A stretch of DNA of 64,000 bases from Paulinella micropora. Its lineage: Eukaryota > Cercozoa > Imbricatea > Euglyphida > Paulinellidae. The position numbers and the translations under genes are program-made. This document shows positions 40,655 through 51,502 of the stretch, piece by piece (position 1 is the stretch's first letter; each line of letters begins with the position of its first letter). The stretch lies in assembly GCA_019918135.1 (NCBI GenBank), contig WBZZ01004542.1:17501-81500 (forward strand), written 5' to 3'. The notes under the pieces were generated by a model, which saw only the letters and a list, made by a program, of their open reading frames with translations, was not told the origin of the DNA and did not search any database.

Positions 40655-41647
40655 TCATTCTAATACTTTGTGTAACTGGGCGGGCCTGCTTGAACAGCGC
40701 GTCCTCCGCTCCTGCTCTTTCCCGCTCTTTTCGCCGTCGTCAGTCTCCTCTAGTGGCAACAGAAATTGGATAGCCAGGTGGTTCTTTTCCAAGTCTAGCC
40801 AGGTATTCACATTGCTGGCCTTAAAAGCGGTCAGGATCCGGGCACAGCTCTCCATGACCCTGGCGGCACGCGCGCCGCTCACTGCGCAGACAGAGCTGAT
40901 CACGATGCAGGCACTCCTGCTGCAGCACTCGGGCAGGATCGAATCCATCAGCACAACCTTCACGGACGGGCGCTGTGCTTCCCAGACCCTTTTTTGTGCC
41001 TCGCCGTCCTGCGTATCCTCTTGCAGATGGACGGCTACGCAGGCAAACATGGCTAAGCGTTCTAGGACGAGCCTGAAACGTTCGGGTATGTCGACCTCCA
41101 CTGCTTGGTCCGGCTTAAAGAATTCCCAGACATTGCCTTCTGCGCGGAATTTACGTAGCGCGTACACGAAATCTGATACCGGAGGAGTGATCTCTGCCCA
41201 GGAAAACTCGTGTGGCGGTAGCAGCTGCTCGCTCTGGGGCGGGGGCTCGCCTGATATCTCTAGGTGCGGCTGGTTGAGCAGCCGGTGTTTCTGTGCCTTG
41301 GTACTGGCTTCTCGCAAGGTAATGCTGTACCGGCCCCTGTCCGCGAGCTGTGCCAGCACTTCTGCGCCCACCCTGCCGGGCCCGAAAACTAAAAACCCGG
41401 CGTTTGCGCCCTGATCTATCAAGAGGGCCCCGCCCTTTCTGCAATTGTACAGGATATGGCCTAACGAGGCAGGAAAGTCGGCGGCTAGGTTACTTAGGTT
41501 TCCACCTGTGTTTCCGAAGAGCAAGGGCACACGATCCACCAGGAACGAGTGCAGAATGTCTTGGCTTCTAGAGTGCGCCGCTGCACGCCCGTTCCGACCA
41601 CGCTGGTAAGGATGAAACCGCGAAGACTGCAAGCGTAGCGTGGCCAT
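40655..41647 (-). CDS. Unknown viral gene C, copy 2
   Basis: Intact 330-residue frame from the ATG at 41647, nearly identical to 10608-11600. Differences are a few substitutions (for example HLQEDTQDG versus HLQEDAQDG) and a small length-neutral change near the C-terminus (LEETDDGEKS versus LEEENDGGKS). Being open in both copies, with mostly silent or mild changes, suggests this gene was under selection until recently. No family recognised; Gly-rich loop, Pro-rich loop and Cys-rich hydrophobic segment as in copy 1. Confidence 0.7.
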   Translation of the reverse strand: MATLRLQSSRFHPYQRGRNGRAAAHSRSQDILHSFLVDRVPLLFGNTGGNLSNLAADFPASLGHILYNCRKGGALLIDQGANAGFLVFGPGRVGAEVLAQLADRGRYSITLREASTKAQKHRLLNQPHLEISGEPPPQSEQLLPPHEFSWAEITPPVSDFVYALRKFRAEGNVWEFFKPDQAVEVDIPERFRLVLERLAMFACVAVHLQEDTQDGEAQKRVWEAQRPSVKVVLMDSILPECCSRSACIVISSVCAVSGARAARVMESCARILTAFKASNVNTWLDLEKNHLAIQFLLPLEETDDGEKSGKEQERRTRCSSRPAQLHKVLE

Positions 41648-42559
41648 GAAACTACACCAATTACAATTCCTTTTAAGCTTCGGTACAAAGGGTGTACGGG
41701 GGGGGAGGGGCGCAAAGCACGGGGGGGGGGAGGGGCGCAAAGCACGGGGGGGGGGGGGGGAAGGGGACAAGCAGGGACGAAAGAGGGGTCGGGCGGAAAG
41801 CAGGGGAGGGGAAATGGAGGGGGGGGGGGGGGGCGGGCTTCGAGACAAGTGTGGCTGCTGCGGGATGGGGGGGGGGGGGGGGGAAGCGTGTGCGGGCTTT
41901 GTTTTGGGCTTTTTTTTGCAGGGGGGCTCCAAGTAACAACGGGGGCGAGGGGGATCGGCCGTGAGAGGGAGCGAGGGGTGAACCTTTTCTTGCCAAAGTT
42001 TTTTTTTTACTTCTTTCTTTTGCGCACATTATTTCTTTATCGTTCCGGCCCCCTTGCCCGCACACACCCCCCACCAAACCACGCTCTCTTTTTTTCGAAC
42101 CGCGCCCCCCCCCGCCCCTCTCTCCCTCTTTTTCGGTGTGGCTTGTGTTACGCCCATAGCCAGAGGGAGGGAAAGAAAAACAAACAAAGGAAGGTCGAGG
42201 GATCCAGGCGCGAGATTTCTAAAAAAAACACGGAAAGGTTACAGGGGGCTTTTTTGGGTCCGTGCTCTAAAAAAACAAAGACGTAGTCTGCCAACCTTTC
42301 TTGATTTTCTCTGGTACTTTTTTGTGTGCGGGCCAAAGCCGGGGAGGGAGGGGATCGACAACAAGCAGATTTCTTTTTCAAAGCAGGATCTTTGGGGCGG
42401 GAGGGGGCGGGGAATTGATTGCCAGGGAGTGGGGGGAGGGAAGAAAAGGGGGAGAAGAGTGGAAAGGGATTCTTCCCCTTTTTTTTCGGAGCTCTGAAAC
42501 TTTCTGGTCCTCCCGCAAAAAAAAAAGAAAACAAACACACCAAAAGAGGCAGCAAGAAC
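41648..42559. other. Divergent promoter region, copy 2
   Basis: No gene. Equivalent of 11601-12506; G-run lengths differ between copies at nearly every run, while the sequence between runs is almost unchanged. Confidence 0.5.
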
Positions 42560-45500
42560 ATGAGTACCCTTGACGGCGATTGGCGGAATGATGACGAACG
42601 GACGCCCAAAAAACGCCGCGTCAAGTTTGAACCCTGGCCCCAGGACGAGGAAGGACCGGAAATCTCGTCCGACGGGCCCGTAGTTAAGATGATAGCGAGC
42701 TTTAACCGGGCTATGAGCTCACTCAGACTGATCAGCCTGGCCAAGGCGTCGACGCGAGCGCCGCTGTCAGACAACGACCCGATGGACTTTATTACGCAGA
42801 GCCTGTGGAATAGTTTTGACGGCGGCCACTTTACTATGAACCAGATGTTCATGAACATGCTCGTTGTTTCGCGGCCCGAGCTCCTGAGCCCGATCTCCAT
42901 GATCAACTGGGACGATTTTCTCGAGAAGTACAAGACAGTGAAACCGCACGGGGACCGGGTTACTATGGTGGAATGGCAGTTCAACCCCAAGGCGCTCAAC
43001 CCCAAGAGCCAGCGTGTGCCCGGGGTGCTGCTAGAAACCAGCAGGTCGACCAAGACACAGGCCATCCAGCACTACGGGGTGGGCTTTGTGTCATGCCTTC
43101 GGACTGGCCCATGGACAAGACCAAGGTGGTGGTGTACGAGGAATCGCTGCGGGCCGTGAGCATGTCGGTGGTGCTGTCGCTCAACTACAACCTCGTGAAC
43201 AAGCTCGTGGAGGAGTCCGTCAGGCGCCTGGTAGAGACCGACTACAAGCTGCCGCTCATCAACGCACGCGACCTCGCGACGCTGCTGGAGCAGAGGAACG
43301 CGCACATCTTTGCCGTGAACAAGGACGGCGTGGGCATCAACGGCATCGAGGTCAAGGCCATGGGCCTGCTCAGAAACCAGGGCAAGGAGCCGGACATGGT
43401 GCTGCTGACGAACGAGGTCTACCGCTTTGCCAACACGATCAAGGCGGAGAGCAGGATCCTGCCCATGTTCGGGCAGGACGAACCCAAGGTCAAGCCGCAC
43501 GACCGCACCAACGAGAAGCTCGTGATGTTCCGGACCCAGCAGGGGCTGGACGCCATCCCTTCGCGCAGCTACCAGGTGGGCAGGCGCGAGCCGCACAACC
43601 CCACGACGACCCCGTGCATCATCTCAGAACGCTTCCAGATGCTGCCGGACGGCAATATGAGCAACAGGGACTTTGAACGCTACGAGAGCTCGCAGCGCAC
43701 GATCGGCATAGTCGACGGCGACCAGGGCGAGATACATTACTTGACCCTCAAGGCCGTCCTGCAACACTCCGGCCTGTTCGGTAACGGCCCCGGGGCCCTG
43801 GGCCAGAAGCTGTTCAAGGCGATTTTGGGAAAAGACAAACCTACTATGTACAAATTGTACGACGGCGCGGGGCTCATCGGTGTGCTGTCCTACTTGCTGA
43901 GCCAGAGGCCCGAGCTTGCCGACCAGCTGCCGCCGCGGACGGCGGCGGCTGGCGACAGCGACGACGACGGCGGGGGTGGCGGCGGTGGTGGTGGCGACGA
44001 CGACAGCGACGACGACGACGGCTTGGCCGCCGGGATCGGTCCTGCGACTGGTGGTGGCGGCGGCTTCGATTTAACCAGCACTGCAGAATTCAACATACTG
44101 GCGCCGGATGCAGCTGTTACTATCCCTGCAAAAAGTTTTGCTTGGTATCCAGCACTGGGCCAGAACGTTTATCGATGGAACACCCATTCAAGGCCTGGGC
44201 CGGATGAACTTCTAGACAGTGTCGAAAAGGAGGATCAAAAACAGAAGACGAAGCTGCTCCGCCTGCTCAAGGCGCTGTTTTCCAAGGGCAAACCTAGCGA
44301 CGCACAGTTATATGGTTGGTTCGTACAATCGCTGTTGAAAAATGTCCAAGACGACGCTGCCGCGCTCGATGCACCGGCCCATTCATCAGCACTTCCCGAA
44401 GTTCCGGAGGTAACTAGGCAAGCACTCAAACAGGAGATCGCGGAATTTCTGAACACTACCGACGCTTTCTACCAAGGCTTAATACCGCAAGTAGAAGCGT
44501 TTCTCGACCACAAAGATTCAAACGAAGGAAAGGCTATTGCTTGCATGTGGATGTACTACCAGTCTGAAATGGGGAAAGCCACGCGCGACGAGGTCAGCAA
44601 CATTGGTCTGCGCGCGAGCCTCCTGCGCGGTCTTTCACAATTGTGCACCGAGAAAACACTGAGATCGGACAACTATTTAGCCTCGATAATGGCTGTGTGC
44701 GATGAAACGCTGGGCCCTAATGAGCAAGCGAAGTTCATTGGCCAGCATTTGATGGAGGAGTTCTGCCCCGCCTCGGCGCCAGAAAGGTCTGTCTCCGCTA
44801 GCTACATACATCAGCTCGTGCGCGAAGCACTTAAGAAACACGTTCCGTCCGGCGGCACGCCGCCCAAAGGCAGTACGCCGTCCAAGGGCAGTACGCCGTC
44901 GGGGAATAGTTTCGAACGTTTCCTGGCCTGGCTGCAAAAAGAACCGGTTACGCGCTCGAACCTGGAGTGGCTGATCGACCACAACCTGCCCTTCCCGCTC
45001 GGCTTCATGCTCTTCCGGCCTGCTATTAAGTTCGTCGGCGGGTCGGCGCTCTTTATGCGCAAGGGGCAGGGCAGCGCGCACGTGGTCGTCAAGGACTCGG
45101 ACGTGATCTTTGCCAACGACCCCGACTCTTTCCAGACCAGCGTGCAGGTGCGCTTCAAGGCGGGCACCATCGTCATGGACCGCCGCACGCTGCAGATAGA
45201 TCCCAACATCGTCTCGGTCCGCTACGAGCACGGGGCGGGCGTCAAGCTGGCTACCGTCCCAAGCAACTCAACGGCAGCGACCCGCGCCCCGGCCAGGAAT
45301 GGGACATCGTCGTCGTGCCCGTGCCGTACACGTACGTGCCCAAGTCTTGGTTCAGCTCCATGACGGGCAAAATCACCCCGGAACTCGTCGGCGAGCGCTT
45401 CGATGACGATCCGTCCGCCCCGATGTGCGACCTGGTGCTGACGGCGCTCAAATACAAGGTGTCGGACCTCACCAGCGCGCAGACGCAATTGTTCAACGAA

Positions 45501-45742
45501 GAGGGTATCTTCAAGCCGCTTGAGATCGAGCAGTCCATTTGCTGCCGCGGCGCGCAGCTCACCTACAGCCGCATACACGGCAGGCTGCACGACGCCGCGG
45601 TCGGCCGGACCGCGCTCGGCCCCGCACCGACCCCCACGCCTTCATGCAGCTCAAGGGCGCGGGCGCCGAGTACGCCGGGACGGGCGTGCAGGGCTCCACG
45701 TTCTTGGGCCCCTTGTTGGGCCCGCAGCCGCACGACTTGTGA
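42560..45742 (+). pseudogene. HK97-type major capsid protein candidate, copy 2 (frameshifts)
   Basis: ATG 42560. About 1060 residues if frame changes are ignored: near 43090 (shared with copy 1), 45262 and about 45610. It keeps the C-terminal part lost in copy 1: RPAIKFVGGSALFMRKGQG, a beta-rich segment with VQVRFKAGTIVMDRRTLQI and NIVSVRYEHGAGVKL, the VPVPYTYVPKSWFSS block and the end FLGPLLGPQPHDL. That arrangement, N-arm and long helix, a 500-residue mostly helical insertion opened by an Asp/Gly linker, then a beta-rich return, fits an HK97 fold with a tower domain as in herpesviruses and mirusviruses. Recognition rests on layout and motif memory, not a structure search. Confidence 0.6.
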
Positions 45743-45954
45743 GCAAAAACAGCGAGAGAAGAGAACACCGCGAGCAGAGAGAGAAAGCACCGCGAAAGTC
45801 TCCTACAATTCGCGCCCCGGTCGCACACTCTATATTTCTCTCTTTTTTCCCCGGAAAAATCAACCAAGTTACAATTAAAAAAGTTTTTTAATCTTTTTGC
45901 TTGCTTGCCCAAGGCCGAGCCCCCCCCCCCCCCTCACCATTTCCCCAGACTTCT

Positions 45955-46769
45955 TTACAAGAAACGGTTGTGCCTGTCCCTCACATCGGCCTTCTTCGCC
46001 ACTATCGACTCCTTGCGGAACCGTTCCTCCGCCAAATACACGCAGCGCCTGTATTGTTGCTGCTTGCCGTCCATAAACGTCGATTCCACCGCCACCACGT
46101 CCCCCGGGCGCGCGCCGCACCACTTGGCCGCGGGGTCCGAACTGAACAGCACGGGCAGCCGGCCGGCGTCTAGCTGGAACACCGCTTCCAACCTCTTTAA
46201 CTCGGCCGCGCCGAGCACGCGGTGCTCGTGGTGGTACAGCCCGCGGACCCCCGGCGTGAACAACAGCGAGTCCTCGTCCCAGAAGTCTATGCGCCACCCG
46301 AGCGCAACCTCTCGCTCGGCCATCAGCTCCGCCACCGGCGCGCGCCGCTTGCGGTGGATGATAATTAAGTGCCTGGGCTCCGAGGCCGCCGACTCCTCCG
46401 CCGCTGCTATCCATTTCTTGGCCGTGCTCCGCCGCAGCAGCGTGTCGTGCGGGTCCTGCAGGAACCTCCAGAACACCGTCAGCACCGGCGCGCCCGTGCG
46501 CGCCGGGGCCCAGTCGCCCGTGATATCCACCAGGTCCAGCGAGTCTTTGCGCTCGTAGCCCAGGCGCGCCAGCAACGCGCGCACGTTCTCGGCCACCACG
46601 GACGCCTGCCAGCCGCACGGGCATTCAAACAGGTCTTGTTGGATGCTGGCGATTTCGTTGCCGCCGCACGTCTGGCACACCACGCGCTCGGCCAGCCGGC
46701 CACCACGGCTGTTCCCCGGCGCGGTGCGCTCGCCAGCACTTCCTGCAACGAAATACCTTCCGCGGTCAT
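45955..46769 (-). pseudogene. RNA polymerase subunit RPB5-like with N-terminal zinc ribbon, copy 2
   Basis: ATG at 46769; about 271 residues. One G fewer near 46690 (ctcggcc versus ctcgggcc in copy 1) shifts the frame after residue 26; the rest is open to 45955. RPB5 evidence is in the C-terminal domain: HHEHRVLGAAELKRLEAVF, then LPVLFSSDPAAKWCGARPGDVV, matching the family H.VL...E...LL and LP.I...DP.ar..G...GdvV. The N-terminal jaw-like domain precedes it (RALLARLGYE...RHLIIIH...GWRIDFWDEDSLLF). Ahead of that is an added CQTCG...CPCGW zinc ribbon, not part of ordinary RPB5. Confidence 0.75.
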
Positions 46770-46977
46770 GCCGCGTTTCTTTTTTTGCAGGGGGAATTGT
46801 ACGGAACAGGCGGCGGGGGGGGGGGGAGGGTGTTTTTTAGGGTCCCCTCGGGTCCCATTTTGCCCCTCCCTCTTTCCCACACATACAATCGAAGCAATGG
46901 GGGGGGGGGGAGGACCGCCGCAAGACCACCCGTTCCCCCCCTCCTTCCCATTTCCCCCCCCCCCTATTAAAAAAAAC

Positions 46978-48186
46978 ATGGCCGAAAAAATTAAATCCGT
47001 GAGGAAGCTGGCGGCAGGGGATCCGGGAGCGTCGAAGCGCAGGTGCCTTGTGCAGACAAACAGAGCCTTGTTATTGCTCACTCTGCCAGAGGATGTATGG
47101 CCAACGATCAACGGCCTGGCCGGCCCCGACCTCGCGTGCGCCCTGGTCCTGACGTGCAAGGCCCTACTGGCGCTGGTGGAGGGCCCCACGTTCTGGGGGA
47201 ACTTCCAACAGCCTGCCTTCGAGCTCGAGCTGCCCCTCCACCGACGCATACTCGCCTGGCTACACAAGTCTACTCTCTTGGGCAGCCTGGATATTAAACG
47301 CCCTGTGCAGGAAGCCGACCTCCGTGTGCTCTCGGGCTTCTCAGTCAAGAAACTAGCTCTTGCTAACCAGAAACTAGCTCTTGTTGACCAGCAAGATCAA
47401 CCTTGGGCAAAGCTCTTGTGGGCCTTTCCGTCCATCCACAAGCTGTTTCTATCGAACTGCCATGACATTAGTCCGCTAGAAAAACTGCGCAGCGCCGGTT
47501 CGCTCCTTTCACTGAGCATCCAAACAAACGATCAACAGGCGGACGACATTTTAGCTCGCGTCCTGCCAAAACTGACAAGACTTGAATGGCTGTGGCTCTC
47601 GGGCAGCCCTACCGACCAGGCACTGCGGGGGCTCAAGGACCTTAAGGACCTACAAGCACTTTTCCTGGGAGATTGCGCGCGAATCACCGGGGCATGCCTA
47701 GGCCAGCTCCCCGAGTGCCCCAAGCTCCGAGAGCTATGGCTCTCGCGCTGCCCCCGCATCACCGACGACCGGCTGGCCGCGCTTCAGGACTGCAAAGCGC
47801 TCGAAAGCCTGTCCCTGGAATCCTGTACAGGCCTGACCGGCGCGCTCAATGTCCCCGCGCTGCGGTATCTCACCATCCGGAAATGTACCAATGTTACAAG
47901 CACATCGTTGGCCCTCTGCCTGCGAAGATGTGTCTCGCTCTACCATTTAGATATTCATGGTTGCGCAAACTTTACTAGTGAGTGGCTCGCCGAGTTACAG
48001 CACTGCGACAACCTAACAAAATTGGAACTACAGTCCTGTCCAGGGATTAACACGCTAGACCCAATTCAGTATTGCCGTTCGCTGAAAAAGCTTGACGTGT
48101 ACGAATCCGGAGGCGTAACGCAGGAAATGCTCGAGCGCCTGCAGAGAAGGAGGCCCGACCTAGAGATTTCTTCACAGTTTAATTAA
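46978..48186 (+). CDS. F-box/LRR protein 1, copy 2
   Basis: Intact 402 residues, ATG 46978. Differs from copy 1 by scattered substitutions (for example QKLALV for QTLALV, ITGACLG for ITRACLG). F-box-like N-terminus and Cys-type LRRs as described for copy 1. Being open in both copies fits a gene kept functional longest. Confidence 0.8.
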   Translation: MAEKIKSVRKLAAGDPGASKRRCLVQTNRALLLLTLPEDVWPTINGLAGPDLACALVLTCKALLALVEGPTFWGNFQQPAFELELPLHRRILAWLHKSTLLGSLDIKRPVQEADLRVLSGFSVKKLALANQKLALVDQQDQPWAKLLWAFPSIHKLFLSNCHDISPLEKLRSAGSLLSLSIQTNDQQADDILARVLPKLTRLEWLWLSGSPTDQALRGLKDLKDLQALFLGDCARITGACLGQLPECPKLRELWLSRCPRITDDRLAALQDCKALESLSLESCTGLTGALNVPALRYLTIRKCTNVTSTSLALCLRRCVSLYHLDIHGCANFTSEWLAELQHCDNLTKLELQSCPGINTLDPIQYCRSLKKLDVYESGGVTQEMLERLQRRRPDLEISSQFN

Positions 48187-48519
48187 AAAGCGAAAACCTT
48201 GGTGCAACACACAGGCGCCGCAGGGGCCCCCAACAAAGAGCATGGGCGCCAAGAAAGAGCAGGGGGATGCCAGCACGCCCTTTACTTGCAGGTACGAAGC
48301 GGGATGGAGAGAACGGCGCGCGGACTGCGCGACGGGGGAAGGAAGGAGAGAGAGAGGGGCGTGTCGGGCGGGGGGAAAGGAAATTTGCCTGGAAGAAGCG
48401 GGGGGCAGCAGGCGAAGAAGAACACTCCCCCAAGCCCCCGTGCACATACACACGCACAGAAAGTGAACACTCCAACTTTATAAAAACAAAGGATCTATAG
48501 ACGCAGAGAAAAAAGGGAA
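48187..48519. other. Spacer between the two LRR genes, copy 2
   Basis: No gene. Same content as 17055-17390, including the TATA-like box at 48479-48486. Confidence 0.5.
48479..48486 (+). promoter_or_regulatory. TATA-like box before LRR gene 2, copy 2
   Basis: TATAAAAA, 34 bases upstream of the ATG at 48520, identical to 17350-17357. Confidence 0.45.
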
Positions 48520-50036
48520 ATGAGTTATTTTCTGGCCACGAGGAGGTCAGCACGAGCCACTCGCGGGATCCCCCCTCTCTCGGCGCGCCCCCCGCTTGAA
48601 AAGGTTAGGCCACGCAAAAGAAGCAAACTTCGGTTCGAGCAGTCTTGCTGGCTGTTCAAACTGCCCGACGATCTCTGGCCAATGGTGAGAGACCTGGCAG
48701 GCGCGGAGGAAGCCGTCCGGTTCGCGCTCGCGTGCCGAGATTCCTTGGCTTTAGTCCAGCAACTCGCCTTCTGGGCAAACTACGAGCAGCCAGTGTTTAA
48801 GTTTTCGAACGAGCAGCACCGGAGAATACTCCGGTTCTTTACCCGCGCCGAACGCCCTATACAACGGTTGGTGCTAGAGCAGCCCTACTACCAAGACCGC
48901 GAACGCTGGTCCGACTACCAGGGCTACTCCCTAAAAACCGTTACGGTAGAAACCTTGGTCCTGGAGGGCGAATGGTACTCTGACCGGTTGTGGCAAGAAA
49001 GCAAGGCCCTGGACGAGTTTGGCTGCATCCACAACCTAGTGGCCAGGGGCACCATCAACATCTGTCTGTCTCTGCACAACAGTCAGCACACCCAGACTCT
49101 CCGGACGCTCGTGATTTCTAGCCAAAGAGTCCGCGACGAAAACCTCCGGAACCTGCAGGAACTGCAGCAACTACAGAACCTGGCGCTGCACGATTGTCGT
49201 GTAATTACAGACCACGGGCTGAAACATCTACGCTCGATGCCGAAACTCCAGAAACTCTACCTAGCCTCTTGCGACCAAATCACGGGGCTCCGGCCTGCAG
49301 GACCTGCCGATCACGGGGCTGGCCTTGCGCAACTTGGTCGGAGCTACGAACGTGCTCCAGCAACTGCCTTCGCTCACGAAATTGCAGGAGCTGGACTTGC
49401 TCGACTTTAGGCCCCTCCCACCAGCTGCAGTACGTTCACTGGACCAGAACCTCACGAAGCTCAAGCTGGCTCTGGATCCTGACGCGTCGGATGAGCTGCT
49501 GGACGAACTGTCCGGCTGGCGGGGCCTGCAGGCCCTGTGTCTGTCCAGATGTCAAGGCCTCACCCTGGGGCTTGGCTAAATTGCAGCGCTGCCCCGCGCT
49601 CCAAGAACTGCGTTTGGGGCAGGCCAATCGATTCGCCAACCTCAAGGCACTGCACGCATGCCGCTCGCTTCGCACTTTGAAACTGTGGCGCTGTGGGCCT
49701 TTAACCACCGGAGTGCTCAACAGGAAAACTCCTACGGGACTTGCGGGCTGCGCGGGCCTACAACGGCTAGTGTTAGGGTCTTACAACATAACCGGCTCGA
49801 CTCTCTCTGAAATAAAGCAGTGCCACGTGCTGCAAGAACTAGAATTCTCTTGGTGCTATTTCGGCGGAGACGTGGCCGAGCTCAAGCATTGCCAAGCGTT
49901 GCAAACAATTAAGATGAGCGAGTGCCAAATTCCGCCAGAAGAAATGCTGCAGCGGCTCAGGCAGGCCAGGCCCGGTTTGCAAGTTGACACGCAATCTATT
50001 CCTGCCAATGAACTGCAAGATCTATGGGATTCTTGA
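48520..50036 (+). pseudogene. F-box/LRR protein 2, copy 2 (same two frameshifts)
   Basis: ATG 48520. One codon longer than copy 1 (QGYSLKT versus QGSLKT). Frame changes near 49282 and 49573 are at the same bases as in copy 1. F-box-like segment and LRRs as in copy 1; ends LQDLWDS. Confidence 0.75.
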
Positions 50037-50345
50037 ACTCGTTCCTTTTTTTAAAACAAAAAATTGTAAACCAAGATTTTAGGCGGGGGTGGGTTTGGAG
50101 AGGAAGGGGTGGGGGGGGGGGGGGCAACGCGCAGATTTGGCGGCACACAGAAACTTGCGGGGAGGGGAGGGGGGCAATCTCTCTAGCATTTCCGTGCTCT
50201 CACTTCTTTTTTTTGGGGGGAGGGGGGCTGTGCCCCTACCCTTTCCTTCCTTTCCCGAATCTGTTTTTTTTCTTGTTTATTTTCTACCCCTCGTTCTTCC
50301 TTTTTTTAATATTTCGTTCAAAAGAGCAAAAACGCCAAGAACTGC
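50037..50345. other. Spacer before the nuclease gene, copy 2
   Basis: No gene; equivalent of 18905-19217 with a shorter G run near 50110 and one extra A near 50322. Confidence 0.5.
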
Positions 50346-51342
50346 ATGACCAAGAACTGCATGATCAAGAAGAGGCAAAAACCTCCCTGGCGCGCGCTCG
50401 ACCCCGACGTCACGCACCACATCAAGCAACTGCCGCCGACCTTCGTGCCCTCGTTCCGCGGCCGCGCGCTCGCGGGCGTGCACACGTGGCTCGAGGCGCA
50501 CGTGTGGCAGAAGGACCCCAAGTTCAGTCACAAAACCATTAAACCCAAACAGAACGTGTACGCCCAATGGGAAGAACGCGCCGCCTCTGTCACGCAGAAG
50601 CGGAACTCCGCCAGGCACATCCAGGCCCCCTGGTTTGGCCGAAGTCTGCACGTTTCTCTGGCCTTGTTGTTGTCGCTTACCGTCGGCCCGAGCTTTTTTG
50701 TTTCCGTTTTTTTTGGTTGCTGTTGCAGGGAACGGCCTCGCTGTAGACTGTCAGCTCACCGCCTTCACCGAGATAGCCACGGGCCTGCGGCCGCCCGTGC
50801 TTAAGGGCACCATTTTTAAGAAAAATTATGCAGTGTGGGCAGGGGCGCCGCCGCAGCAGAAACTGAGCTTCTGCCACAGCCTCAAGGCCTGCACGGGCGT
50901 CGACCTGGACCCCGACACTCTGCACTGCGTGCACCCGCTCGCCGCCAGCGCGCTCTCCTTCCTCTTCAGCCGCTTCGGCGAGCCGCTTGGCGCTCAAGTA
51001 GCGGTTCATTCGTTCTGTTTGTCCCTGTGCACACACATAGACCAGGTCTGGCGCGACACCAAGACGCAAGACGTCTGGCTAGTCGAGGTAAAGAAAACGC
51101 AGGCCGCACAAGATAGGGCGACGGCCAAAACGCCAAAAATGAGAGGTGATGCTTTTTGCCAATGGCCCGATCTTCCGATGAACCGCTACCTCATACAAGC
51201 GGCTCTGTCGCATTTTTTGTTCAATCAAAGTTACGCAACTTCTGCTAGAATTCGTTCGTGTGTGCTTGCAGTGGGTACCTACGGGATTTTTTTGAAGGAA
51301 GTGCCGACGAGCATGATCGAACAGGCCGGACGGGCATTGCAG
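50346..51342 (+). pseudogene. PD-(D/E)XK-type nuclease, copy 2 (3' cut)
   Basis: Exon 1 50346-50643, intron 50644-50728, exon 2 from 50729, identical in structure to copy 1 and retaining HIDQVW...LVEVKKT and the MNRYLIQAAL helix. It is cut after GRALQ at 51342, where unrelated viral sequence is joined. About two thirds of the protein, including the Gln/Ser-rich linker and the second domain, is missing. Confidence 0.65.
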
Positions 51343-51464
51343 GGCCTGGCCCGCCCTGTGTGCCTCCTGCGGCCCCCGCTGCGGCGGCTGCGGCAGAGGG
51401 GGCCGACACTCCTGAGCCACCAGCAAAAAAAGCCAAGACTAACGCCAGTGCAGAGGATAGGTAA
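51343..51464 (+). pseudogene. 3' end of another viral gene, NLS-like tail
   Basis: Unrelated to the matching place in copy 1. The most protein-like frame reads PGPPCVPPAAPAAAAAAEGA then PEPPAKKAKTNASAEDR and stops at 51462-51464: an Ala/Pro-rich C-terminus with a PAKKAKT nuclear-localisation-like motif. The rest of the gene is not in the window. It marks a recombination joint inside the viral block. Confidence 0.4.
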
Positions 51465-51502
51465 AAGAAGTTTGTTTTACTTAAAAAACCGATGAGATCG
51501 TC

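Larger units (their letters stand above)
35228..51342 (+). repeat. Large direct repeat, copy 2
   Basis: Counterpart of 6711-20214. It keeps the two segments copy 1 has lost (35986-37532 and 45051-46161). Its left edge follows a 12-base G run and cuts gene A; its right edge, at ttgcag, cuts exon 2 of the nuclease. Confidence 0.95.
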
